From contig CM020516.1 in the NCBI GenBank assembly GCA_009823395.1, forward strand, positions 8,573,001 through 8,637,000: a stretch of DNA of 64,000 bases, given 5' to 3'. This document shows positions 1 through 12,700 of the stretch, in pieces. Under the pieces are notes generated by a model. It searched no databases. It was not told where the DNA came from and was given only the letters and a program-made list of their open reading frames with translations. The stretch is from Thamnaconus septentrionalis. Lineage: Eukaryota > Chordata > Actinopteri > Tetraodontiformes > Monacanthidae. Position numbers and translations under genes: made by a program. Numbering within the stretch: the first letter of the stretch is position 1; each line of letters begins with the position of its first letter.

Positions 1-640
1 ATTATTTCACACCTTTTTTTTTTTTATAACTCAAGTAAGACTACATCATGTGTCCAGCACAAACTTAATGCAGTTAACCCAGTTGGTGTCAATGTGCCAA
101 CTCTAGGGGGCACAAGAGGAAAACCTGTAGGATTAAACTCAAAAGAGTCAAATGATTCTCATTGTTCCATCACTTTAAACCCATATCTGTATATTTAATT
201 TTCTTAATAATAACAACATAATAATAAGTAAAACATAAATAAAATAGCACAATGATTATGTATTAATAACTTAAAATATAAAAATACATATGTATAAAAA
301 TAAATAGGAGTGCAACTTCTACATTTATTTAGCATCTAATGTTCACTGTGACGGCTTTGCACCAAAGCAAGTCCTGAACTCTTAAATCCTGTGCAGTGAA
401 AGATGTTTTTTGGAAAAGTTGTACGTCACAAGTCACCTTCAGCAGGTGTTGCAAACACATGATCTGGTCATTTTTAAGTGACTAAAATTGCTGACAATTA
501 AACAGCCTTTGGCAATCACTTTGTGTTGACTTTATAACAGTTTAACAGGTGCGTGTTTCTCAGCAATTTATCAGTCAATGTCACACATGGGGTCATCATA
601 TAATTTAATGGCTTCATAAAATTGTCTATCCGCTGCAGGC
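1..640 (+). promoter_or_regulatory. upstream/promoter region of CUB-SMB-ZP gene 1
   Basis: AT-rich sequence with no coding potential. Homologous sequence occurs upstream of the pseudogene (reverse orientation, about 23.8-24.48 kb) and upstream of gene 2 (about 27.37-27.94 kb). Within it, 354-368 reads GCTTTGCACCAAAGC, a perfect 6+3+6 palindrome kept in all three promoter copies. The 500-600 stretch, just before the TATA box, is also conserved in all three. Homology seems to continue past the left window edge, so the full 5' extent is unknown. Confidence 0.6.
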
Positions 641-649
641 TTTATATAC
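641..649 (+). promoter_or_regulatory. TATA box of gene 1
   Basis: TTTATATAC lies 62 bp upstream of the signal-peptide ATG. The same element at the same spacing occurs in gene 2 (27944-27952) and in the inverted pseudogene promoter (23847-23855, minus strand). Transcription would be expected to start about 25-30 bp downstream, giving a short 5' UTR. Confidence 0.7.
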
Positions 650-702
650 AGCAAGCAAGCGTTGGTGTTCAGCATCTGAGGCGGGAGGAGAACAAATTCA
701 CA

Positions 703-3700
703 ATGTGGACGCTCTTCTTCTGCGCTGTGATCGCCTCTTATGGAGTGCAAGGTAAGTCCACTAATGTCTTATTGTGTTACTGTGTCTGTTGAGTGTGTGC
801 AAAGGCCCAGCGTGTAGGATTTTGCAACAGCTAATGGTATTGTGAACTGTGTAAAAGTGAATATCTGTTTCCAGATCTCCCCCTTGATGTCACATCTGTC
901 TGTCAGTGTAAAATAAGAAAGCAGATCAATGTTCTGGGCGACTGTACAGCAGATGCATGGTGGCACAAAATTTCAATGTAATAATATATAACAATGTGCT
1001 TTTTTGTATTTTCTTTTTCATTATGGTAGAAAGTCTTTGGCATAAGCATCATTGTTAGTTACTGTAGACAAATTTATTTGGCCTGATTAATTGCTTTATC
1101 TTAAAGTGTGTGCTGTAGCTGAACCAATCAAGTTGTGTCTCAAACTCAATATTTCTTTTGTCTCTGTCACCACCCATCAGCCACCAATGGCTACTGGACA
1201 ACTCCAGGTACATCCAACATCCTCAAATATGTTGGTGTTTGATGGACACAGTCTGTGTTTGAAGGATCAATTAATGTATTGTGACCTGTGATAATGACCT
1301 GCTTTTCTAATGTGTTTATGGTTTATGTGTATGTTAATGTGTTTATGGTAGGGTTTATGGTGGTGTGTGTTAAAAAGTTACTGATGGGGTTCCATCCATC
1401 ACCTTCTTCTCTGTAATGTTGCGACGTTACCTCTCTTTCATACATCATCTCATTTGTTCTATTGTTTTTGCTTTACATCACACATGAACTCCAGAGTCAA
1501 CCTCCATGCCTCCAAGCACAGGTACTGAATTAAACAACGGCCAAAATATCTACCATTGATTAAGCTTTTTTTTTTTTTAACACGTTCAACCTGCTCCTCT
1601 TTCATTTCTTTCTATTAACCATCACATCACATCACATTTATCAAGATAAACTTCAAACAAAATCTCATTTGTTCTATTGTACTATAATAGCTGATTATAA
1701 CCTCAGGAAATGAACTATGCAACACGCAAAATCTCTGTGTTTGATCTTGATGTCAGAATGTGTGAACGCTTTGTTGCTCTGGTTGCACTTTGTTGCAGAT
1801 GTTGCACATCTCAGTGTTCATCAAAGTAAACACGAAAGCAAAACTAGAAGCCTTTTAAATGACTGTTTACTGGAAGGACACTTGTGTTATCTTGTCCATC
1901 TGAAGCTAGTCTGACTTGTAAACACTGCTCAACTTCAATCCCTCCACATCTCACAGGTTATGGCTCATGCCGCTACAACTGTGCCTACAACTTTGGAAGC
2001 TGCTCCTGCTACAGCTCTTGCATTTACAATGGCAACTGCTGTTCTGACTACCACTGTAAGTGTCCTTGGTGCATACTCTCAACCAATAGCATTGACAAGG
2101 CTACAGTTCCCAGGAAGCAACTATTTTTTTTTTCTTCCAGTGAAAAAGTTCTTTAGAGACTCTCAGAATCTAAGTTTGCTTTTTTAATTGTCTAAAATCA
2201 TATAGTAAAACATTGTGAATATTACAATGCACAAATTTATCAAAATGTTATTTTCTGAGAAAAGATGTAAAATGCTAAATATGATTTTGCTCGTCATTTA
2301 GATTACTGCTCAAGCTCAACTACTGCCACTGGTACCACAGGTAAAATCTGCTTTCTAATGTTTTTAATGTGTCTCTGTAAATAACTTTGTGAGTCTAAAA
2401 TGATGTGTGTTCAGTCTTGGTATCAGAATGTGTAGCAGTTCTCTTGTGTCTTGAGCTTTTAGATGCTCTTTTTAATGTAATTAAAGTCACTCTCATGTCA
2501 ACTGATGAGGTTCAATCCATCACCTTCTCCTCTGTAATGTTGTGATGTTATCTCTCCTCCATACATCATCTCATTTGTTCTATTGTTTTTGCTTTACATC
2601 ACACATGAACTCCAGAGTCAACCTCCATGCCTCCAACCATAGGTACTGAATTAAACAACGGCCAAAATATCTACCATTGATGAAGCAGTTTTTTAACATG
2701 TTCAACCTGCTCCTCTTTCATTTCTTTCTATTAACCATCCTGAATCACAATTTATCAAGATAAACTTCATACATAATCTTGTTTGTTCTACTGTTCGATA
2801 ATCGCTGATTATAACCTCAGGAAATTAACGATGCAACACTCAAAATCTCGATGTTTGATCTTTGTTGCAGATGTTGCACATCTCAGTGTTCATCAAAGTA
2901 AACACTGGGCAAAACTAAAAGCTTTTTAAATGACTGTTTAGTGGAAGGACACTTGTGTTATCTTGTCCATCTGAAGCTAATCTGACGTTTAAGCACTCTG
3001 CTGAACTTCAATCCCTCCACATCTCACAGGTCTTTACTCATGCCGCTACAACTGTGGCTACAACTTTGGAAGCTGCTCCTGCTCCAGCTCGTGCATTTAC
3101 TACGGCAACTGCTGTTATGACTACCAATGTAAGTGTCCTTGGTGCATCTTTTCAACCAATAGCATTGACAAGGCTTCAATTTATCCCAGGAAGCAACTAT
3201 TGTTGAAACATTGTAAATATTACAATGCACAAGTTTATCAGAATGTTATTTTCTGAGAAAAGATGTAAAATGCTAAATATGATTTTGCTCATCATTTAGA
3301 TTACTGCTCAAGCTCAACTACTGCCACTGGTACCACAGGTATAATCTGCTTTCTAATGTTTTTAATGTGTGTCTGTAAATAACTTTGTGAGTCTAAAATG
3401 ATGTGTGTTCAGTCTTGGTATCGGAATGTGTAGCAGTTCTCTGGTGTCTTGACCTTTTAGATGCTCTTTTTTAATGTAATTAAAGTCACTCTCATGTCAA
3501 CTGATGAGGTTCCATCCATCACCTTCTCCTCTGTAATGTTGTGATGTTACCTCTCCTTTATACATCATCTCATTTGTTCTATTGTTTTTGCTTTACATCA
3601 CACATCAGGTCCATCAACAACCCAGGCTACAACCTATGATTATGGTAATGAACTACGCAACACTCACAATCTCTGTGTTTGATCTTGATGTAGGAATGTG

Positions 3701-6700
3701 TGGACTCTTGCATTGTTGCTTTGTTGCTGACATGTTTGTGATGCATTTCTAGCTTGTTCCTTTTTTACTTTTTACAGCCCAAAAGACCCAGAAGTACTTC
3801 AGTGTCCTAATTGTTCTTTTTTGTCTCCACCTCTTCATTTCCCCCCCAATAAATCACCTCAATTTCATTATTTTATAAACCACCCTAAATAATAATTCAT
3901 CAAGACAAACTATTGTTCACTGTGACATAGGTCTTCATTTTATTTTTTTAAATTTTTTACGTGTCTCACATATCAGTGGTAAACACTGGACAAAACAAGA
4001 ACCTTTTAAAATTACTGTTTAGTGGAGACAACCACTTCAATCTGACTTGTAAACAGTCTGCTATACTTTTATCCTTGCACATCCTGCTGGTATTCACTTC
4101 CGTCTTTCTTTCTTATTAAAATCAGGAGCGCCCTGTGGAGGCTACCTGTACGGCAGCAGTGGCACATTTTACAGCCCCAACTATCCATCCAACTACGGAA
4201 ACAATGCAAACTGTTACTGGTACATCAGGCCAGGCCGTCAAATCATACAGCTGGAGTTCCCCTCTGTGGAGTGAGTAACTGTGCGCCAAATCGTGTTGGC
4301 CTTTCTTTGATGACTGCTTAATGTAGCTAGATGGTCTCAAGCACTCATTGAAACCCCTGTTCTTCTTTCACAGCGTTGAGAGCCACCCATATTGTAGTTA
4401 TGATGCCATTTATGTGTACGATGGCTACAATAGCAACTCCAGACTCTTGGACACATTGTGTGGCAGGAACACATCCACCTTCTACTCCACTGGTTCCTAT
4501 TTGACTGTCCGCTTTAAGGCTAATGGATATGGAACGCGACAAGGATTCCGTGCCCAGTACAGAGTTGTGTGTAAGTTTACACACTTGGCTGTGAGCTGTG
4601 CTTCTGCTAGAGCGAGTTATTGCAAGGTGGTGCTTGATTAAAACTGGGCAACACTGTTACATTAACATTGGAACAATTAACAGGCACTTCAGGTCCTCAG
4701 TGGAAAATAATGTCTGTTTATACCAAAGTGGCTTTGGGCAGAGTTCACTTGAGCATCACACTGCTTGATGGCCCTCGTGCCATTAGTATGAAGGACTGTG
4801 ACAGTTCCAATGGATCTGCTTGAATGTGATTGGTCGAAGTTTTGCCCAGTTCAGGTGTTTTGTCCCCTCCCATTCCCAAAATGCTTTCCCTGTTAACAAC
4901 CCACTGCTTTCCACAGGAAACCAAGTTCTCATTTTAATCATGAGTGGGTTTTGGCCGTGATGAAACCCAGCGAGTCTCACCAGAACTTGTGAGTCTTGAG
5001 ATTATTTGTCCCGCTGTGTCCGCAGCTCAAGGCTCCTGCAGGTACAACTGTGGCTACCAGGTTGGAAACTGCTCTTGTTCCAGCAGCTGTCAATGGAACG
5101 GGAACTGCTGCTTTGACTACACAAGTAGGTCTCCTGAACGGCTGGAGCTGTGGTGGCTGTTTCCACTCTAAAAGCACACACTACTCCAGCTAAAGACGGC
5201 TGGACTTTTAAGTTTGAACTGCCAATGTCTTCAGCTGATCACTGCACAAACACAGAGCATTGTAGACATCATGCCAACGAGCGACAAATAACTTTAGGTG
5301 TTGTCAAATAGTTCTGGAGTCTTAGGCTGGACCCCCCAGAATCGCTGCTGCCTTGCTGGTTTGCAGGAGGAAAATGGCCATAAAAATTTAGTGGAATTTC
5401 TTGATGTGGAGAAAATGACGACAACGACAACAACATGAGAACATTTCATTATAGCAATTCCTGTGCTTATCGTCATAAATATGACAGGCATTTTCTATGT
5501 ATTTCAGCAAAAATGAACATACGTGAATGTTTAATCTTTCTTTCAGATTACTGTCAATATTCAACAGTGCCACCATCCACAGCAGGTATTGTATGCTCAA
5601 TCTGATTCAGGTTAACCTGACTTGTAAAGAGTTTGATAATTTGTTATTTCTCTAAACACAACTGTATTTTTGAACCCACAGTTGTTTACGGCATTGATGC
5701 AGTCAATAAAAATAACGCTGGCACACAAAATTCAGTGTGTTGTCATTCAGCAGAATGTTTGATGACTGTGATTTATTTTTCACTGTTTCTCTGCTCTCTG
5801 TCCTCCTTTCCTCTGCTTTGGGAAAATGTAACAACAGAAACAGCCACGTTACCATCAACAACAGGTAGGGAAAAGCTCCTTTAACTCAATTATTATGACT
5901 TTATAAGTATTCTTTGTGATTATTCTTGAATCACAGGAATGAGAAACATTGGAAAGCCTTTGTGAAAACTGGAAAAAATAAGTAAATAAATAAATTCCTG
6001 CTAGTCTCACTTGATTAACTTTTTTATTGTGTTCAACCTGCTTCTCTCTCATTTCTTTTTTTAAACATCCTAAATCATAGTTCTTCAAGACAAACTATTG
6101 CTCACTCTGACATAATTCTCAATTTGTTTATGATGTCAGTGCTCATCAAGACAAACACTGGACAAAACTAGAACCTTTTTAAATGACTGTTTAGTGGAAG
6201 AACACTTGTGTTATCTTGTCCATCTGAAGCTAGTGTGATGTGTAAACACTCTGCTAAACTTCAATCCCTCCACATCTCACAGGTTATGGCTCATGCCGCT
6301 ACAACTGTGGCTACAACTTGGGAAGCTGCTCCTGCTCCAGCTCCTGTTCCTACTACGGCAACTGCTGTTCTGACTACCAATGTAAGTGTCCTTGGTGCAT
6401 ATTCTCAACCGATAGCATTGACAAGGCTTCAATTGATCCCAGGAAGCAACTATTGTTTTCCAGTAAAAGTTCTTTGGAGCCTCTCAGAGTCTGAGTTCTC
6501 CTTTTTAATGGTCTAAAATCATATTCTCAAACATTGTAAATATTCAAGTAAATTCATCCTTGTTTTGCTGTGAGTGCACATGAAGTGAAGCCCTGGACTG
6601 CTGGTCTCAGACGTATTTTATTTTGTAGAGTTTAAAGGACGCACAGGTTTATCAGAATGTTATTTTTCTTAAAATAGATGTAAAATGCTAAATATGAGTT

Positions 6701-9700
6701 TTATTTGTTCATCATTTAGATTACTGCTCAAGCTCAACTACTGCCACTGGTACCACAGGTATAATCTGCTTTCTAATGTTTTTAATGTGTCTCTGTAAAT
6801 AACTTTGTGTGTCTAAAATGATGTGTGTTCAGTCTTGGTATCAGAATTTGTAGCAGTTCTCTCACTGTGACCTAGGTCTTAATAATCTTTCACGTTTGAC
6901 ATCTCAAAGTTTGTCAAGGCAAACACTGGGCAAAACTAGAACACTTTGAAATGGCTGTTTAGTGGAAGGACACTCATGTTATCTTGTCCACCTGAAGTAA
7001 ATCTGACTTGTAAACACATCCTGCTGGTATTAACTTCATTCTTTCTTTCTTATTAAAACAGGAGCGCCCTGTGGAGGCTACCTGTACGGCAGCAGTGGCA
7101 CATTTTACAGCCCCAACTATCCATCCAACTACGGAAACAATGCAAACTGTTACTGGTACATCAGACCAGGCCATCAAATCATACAGCTGGAGTTCCCCTC
7201 TGTGGAGTGAGTAACTGTGCGCCAAATCGTGTTGGCCTTTCTTTGATGACTGCTTAATGTAGCTAGATGGTCTCAAGCACTCATTGAAACCCCTGTTCTT
7301 CTTTCACAGCGTTGAGAGCCACTCAACTTGTGGTTATGATGCCATTTATGTGTACGATGGCTACAATAGCAACTCCAGACTCTTGGACACATTGTGTGGC
7401 AGGAACACATCCACCTTCTACTCCACTGGTTCCTATTTGACTGTCCGCTTTAAGGCTAATGGATATGGAACGCGACAAGGATTCCGTGCCCAGTACAGAG
7501 TTGTGTGTAAGTTTACACACTTGGCTGTGAGCTGTGCTTCTGCTAGAGCGAGTTATTGCAAGGTGGTGCTTGATTAAAACTGGGCAACACTGTTACATTA
7601 ACATTGGAACAATTAACAGGCACTTCAGGTCCTCAGTGGAAAATAATGTCTGTTTATACCAAAGTGGCTTTGGGCAGAGTTCACTTGAGCATCACACTGC
7701 TTGATGGCCCTCGTGCCATTAATATGAAGGACTGTGACAGTTCCAATGAATCTGCTTGAATGTGATTGGTCGAAGTTTTGCCCAGTTCAGGTGTTTTGTC
7801 CCCTCCCATTCCCAAAATGCTTTCCCTGTTAACAACCCACTGCTTTCCACAGGAAACCAAGTTCTCATTTTAATCATGAGTGGGTTTTGGCCGTGATGAA
7901 ACCAGCGAGTCTCACCAGAACTTGTGAGTCTTGAGATTATTTTTCCCGCTGTGTCCGCAGCTCAAGGCTCCTGCAGGTACAACTGTGGCTACCAGGTTGG
8001 AAACTGCTCTTGTTCCAGCAGCTGTCAATGGAACGGGAACTGCTGCTTTGACTACACAAGTAGGTCTCCTGAACGGCTGGAGCTGTGGTGGCTGTTTCCA
8101 CTCTAAAAGCACACACTACTCCAGCTAAAGACGGCTGGACTTTTTAAGTTTGAACTGCCAATGTCTTCAGCTGATCACTGCACAAACACAGAGCATTGTA
8201 GACATCATGCCAACGAGCGACAAATAACTTTAGGTGTTGTCAAATAGTTCTGGAGTCTTAGGCTGGACCCCCCAGAATCGCTGCTGCCTTGCTGGTTTGC
8301 AGGAGGAAAATGGCCATAAAAATTTAGTGGAATTTCTTGATGTGGAGAAAATGACGACAACGACAACAACATGAGAACATTTCATTATAGCAATTCCTGT
8401 GCTTATCGTCATAAATATGACAGGCATTTTCTATGTATTTCAGCAAAAATGAACATACGTGAATGTTTAATCTTTCTTTCAGATTACTGTCAATATTCAA
8501 CAGTGCCACCATCCACAGCAGGTATTGTATGCTCAATCTGATTCAGGTTAACCTGACTTGTAAAGAGTTTGATAATTTGTTATTTCTCTAAACACAACTG
8601 TATTTTTGAACCCACAGTTGTTTACGGCATTGATGCAGTCAATAAAATAACGCTGGCACACAAAATTCAGTGTGTTGTCATTCAGCAGAATGTTTGATGA
8701 CTGTGATTTGTTTTTCACTGTTTCTCTGCTCTCTGTCCTCCTTTCCTCTGCTTTGGGAAAATGTAACAACAGAAACAGCCACGTTACCATCAACAACAGG
8801 TAGGGAAAAGCTCCTTTAACTCAATTATTATGACTTTATAAGTATTCTTTGTGATTATTCTTGAATCACAGGAATGAGAAACATTGGAAAGCCTTTGTGA
8901 AAACTGGAAAAAATAAGTAAATAAATAAATTCCTGCTAGTCTCACTTGATTAACTTTTTTATTGTGTTCAACCTGCTTCTCTCTCATTTCTTTTTTTAAA
9001 CATCCTAAATCATAGTTCTTCAAGACAAACTATTGCTCACTCTGACATAATTCTCAATTTGTTTATGATGTCAGTGCTCATCAAGACAAACACTGGACAA
9101 AACTAGAACCTTTTTAAATGACTGTTTAGTGGAAGAACACTTGTGTTATCTTGTCCATCTGAAGCTAGTGTGATGTGTAAACACTCTGCTAAACTTCAAT
9201 CCCTCCACATCTCACAGGTTATGGCTCATGCCGCTACAACTGTGGCTACAACTTGGGAAGCTGCTCCTGCTCCAGCTCCTGTTCCTACTACGGCAACTGC
9301 TGTTCTGACTACCAATGTAAGTGTCCTTGGTGCATATTCTCAACCGATAGCATTGACAAGGCTTCAATTGATCCCAGGAAGCAACTATTGTTTTCCAGTA
9401 AAAAAGTTCTTTGGAGCCTCTCAGAGTCTGAGTTCTCCTTTTTAATGGTCTAAAATCATATTGTCAAACATTGTAAATATTCAAGTAAATTCATCCTTGT
9501 TTTGCTGTGAGTGCACATGAAGTGAAGCCCTGCACTGCTGGTCTCAGACGTATTTTATTTTGTAGAGTTTAAAGGACGCACAGGTTTATCAGAATGTTAT
9601 TTTTCTTAAAATAGATGTAAAATGCTAAATATGAGTTTTATTTGTTCATCATTTAGATTACTGCTCAAGCTCAACTACTGCCACTGGTACCACAGGTATA

Positions 9701-12700
9701 ATCTGCTTTCTAATGTTTTTAATGTGTCTCTGTAAATAACTTTGTGTGTCTAAAATGATGTGTGTTCAGTCTTGGTATCAGAATGTGTAGCAGTTCTCTC
9801 ACTGTGACCTAGGTCTTAATAATCTTTCACGTTTGACATCTCAAAGTTTGTCAAGGCAAACACTGGGCAAAACTAGAACACTTTGAAATGGCTGTTTAGT
9901 GGAAGGACACTCATGTTATCTTGTCCACCTGAAGTAAATCTGACTTGTAAACACATCCTGCTGGTATTCACTTCCGTCTTTCTTTCTTATTAAAATCAGG
10001 AGCGCCCTGTGGAGGCTACCTGTACGGCAGCAGTGGCACATTTTACAGCCCCAACTATCCATCCAACTACGGAAACAATGCAAACTGTTACTGGTACATC
10101 AGACCAGGCCATCAAATCATACAGCTGGAGTTCCCTCTGTGGAGTGAGTAACTCAGCGCCAAATCGTGTTGGCCTTTCTTTGATGACTGCTTAATGTAGC
10201 TAGATGGTCTCAAGCACTCATTGAAACCCTGTTCTTCTTTCACAGCGTTGAGAGCCACTCAACTTGTGGTTATGATGCCATTTATGTGTACGATGGCTCC
10301 AATAGCAACTCCAGACTCTTGGACACATTGTGTGGCAGGAACACATCCACCTTCTACTCCACTGGTTCCTATTTGACTGTCCGCTTTAAGGCTAATGGAT
10401 ATGGAACGCGACAAGGATTCCGTGCCCAGTACAGAGTTGTGTGTAAGTTTACACACTTGGCTGTGAGCTGTGCTTCTGCTAGAGCGAGTTATTGCAAGGT
10501 GGTGCTTGATTAAAACTGGGCAACACTGTTACATTAACATTGGAACAATTAATTGGCACTTCAGGTCCTCAGTGGAAAATAATGTCTGTTTATACCAAAG
10601 TGGCTTTGGGCAGAGTTCACTTGAGCATCACACTGCTTGATGGCCCTCGTGCCATTAGTATGAAGGACTGTGACAGTTCCAATGAATCTGCTTGAATGTG
10701 ATTGGTCGAAGTTTTGCCCAGTTCAGGTGTTTTGTCCCCTCCCATTCCCAAAATGCTTTCCCTGTTAACAACCCACTGCTTTCCACAGGAAACCAAGTTC
10801 TCATTTTAATCATGAGTGGGTTTTGGCCGTGATGAAACCAGCGAGTCTCACCAGAACTTGTGAGTCTTGAGATTATTTTTCCCGCTGTGTCCGCAGCTCA
10901 AGGCTCCTGCAGGTACAACTGTGGCTACCAGGTTGGAAACTGCTCTTGTTCCAGCAGCTGTCAATGGAACGGGAACTGCTGCTTTGACTACACAAGTAGG
11001 TCTCCTGAACGGCTGGAGCTGTGGTGGCTGTTTCCACTCTAAAAGCACACACTACTCCAGCTAAAGACGGCTGGACTTTTAAGTTTGAACTGCCAATGTC
11101 TTCAGCTGATCACTGCACAAACACAGAGCATTGTAGACATCATGCCAACGAGCGACAAATAACTTTAGGTGTTGTCAAATAGTTCTGGAGTCTTAGGCTG
11201 GACCCCCCAGAATCGCTGCTGCCTTGCTGGTTTGCAGGAGGAAAATGGCCATAAAAATTTAGTGGAATTTCTTGATGTGGAGAAAATGACGACAACGACA
11301 ACAACATGAGAACATTTCATTATAGCAATTCCTGTGCTTATCGTAATAAATATGACAGGCATTTTCTATGTATTTCAGCAAAATGAACATACGTGAATGT
11401 TTAATCTTTCTTTCAGATTACTGTCAATATTCAACAGTGCCACCATCCACAGCAGGTATTGTATGCTCAATCTGATTCAGGTTAACCTGACTTGTAAAGA
11501 GTTTGATAATTTGTTATTTCTCTAAACACAACTGTATTTTTGAACCCACAGTTGTTTACGGCATTGATGCAGTCAATAAAAATAACGCTGGCACACAAAA
11601 TTCAGTGTGTTGTCATTCAGCAGAATGTTTGATGACTGTGATTTATTTTTCACTGTTTCTCTGCTCTCTGTCCTCCTTTCCTCTGCTTTGGGAAAATGTA
11701 ACAACAGAAACAGCCACGTTACCATCAACAACAGGTAGGGAAAAGCTCCTTTAACTCAATTATTATGACTTTATAAGTATTCTTTGTGATTATTCTTGAA
11801 TCACAGGAATGAGAAACATTGGAAAGCCTTTGTGAAAACTGGAAAAATAAGTAAATAAATAAATTCCTGCTAGTCTCACTTGATTAACTTTTTATTGTGT
11901 TCAACCTGCTTCTCTCTCATTTCTTTTTTTAAACATCCTAAATCATAGTTCTTCAAGACAAACTATTGCTCACTCTGACATAATTCTCAATTTGTTTATG
12001 ATGTCAGTGCTCATCAAGACAAACACTGGACAAAACTAGAACCTTTTTAAATGACTGTTTAGTGGAAGAACACTTGTGTTATCTTGTCCATCTGAAGCTA
12101 GTGTGATGTAAACACTCTGCTAAACTTCAATCCCTCCACATCTCACAGGTTATGGCTCATGCCGCTACAACTGTGGCTACAACTTGGGAAGCTGCTCCTG
12201 CTCCAGCTCCTGTTCCTACTACGGCAACTGCTGTTCTGACTACCAATGTAAGTGTCCTTGGTGCATATTCTCAACCGATAGCATTGACAAGGCTTCAATT
12301 GATCCCAGGAAGCAACTATTGTTTTCCAGTAAAAAAAGTTCTTTGGAGCCTCTCAGAGTCTGAGTTCTCCTTTTTAATGGTCTAAAATCATATTGTCAAA
12401 CATTGTAAATATTCAAGTAAATTCATCCTTGTTTTGCTGTGAGTGCACATGAAGTGAAGCCCTGCACTGCTGGTCTCAGACGTATTTTATTTTGTAGAGT
12501 TTAAAGGACGCACAGGTTTATCAGAATGTTATTTTTCTTAAAATAGATGTAAAATGCTAAATATGAGTTTTATTTGTTCATCATTTAGATTACTGCTCAA
12601 GCTCAACTACTGCCACTGGTACCACAGGTATAATCTGCTTTCTAATGTTTTTAATGTGTCTCTGTAAATAACTTTGTGTGTCTAAAATGATGTGTGTTCA

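Noticed and set aside
4348..4641. Single ORFs starting MKPLFFFHS through each CUB second exon
   Set aside because: They read from intron through the acceptor and past the donor. The exon is only the middle part (for example 4374-4570).
6286..6516. Repeated [19 protein letters not shown] frames over the SMB exons
   Set aside because: Wrong reading frame of the SMB exon. The phase-1 frame gives the cysteine pattern of a somatomedin-B domain and joins neighbouring exons.
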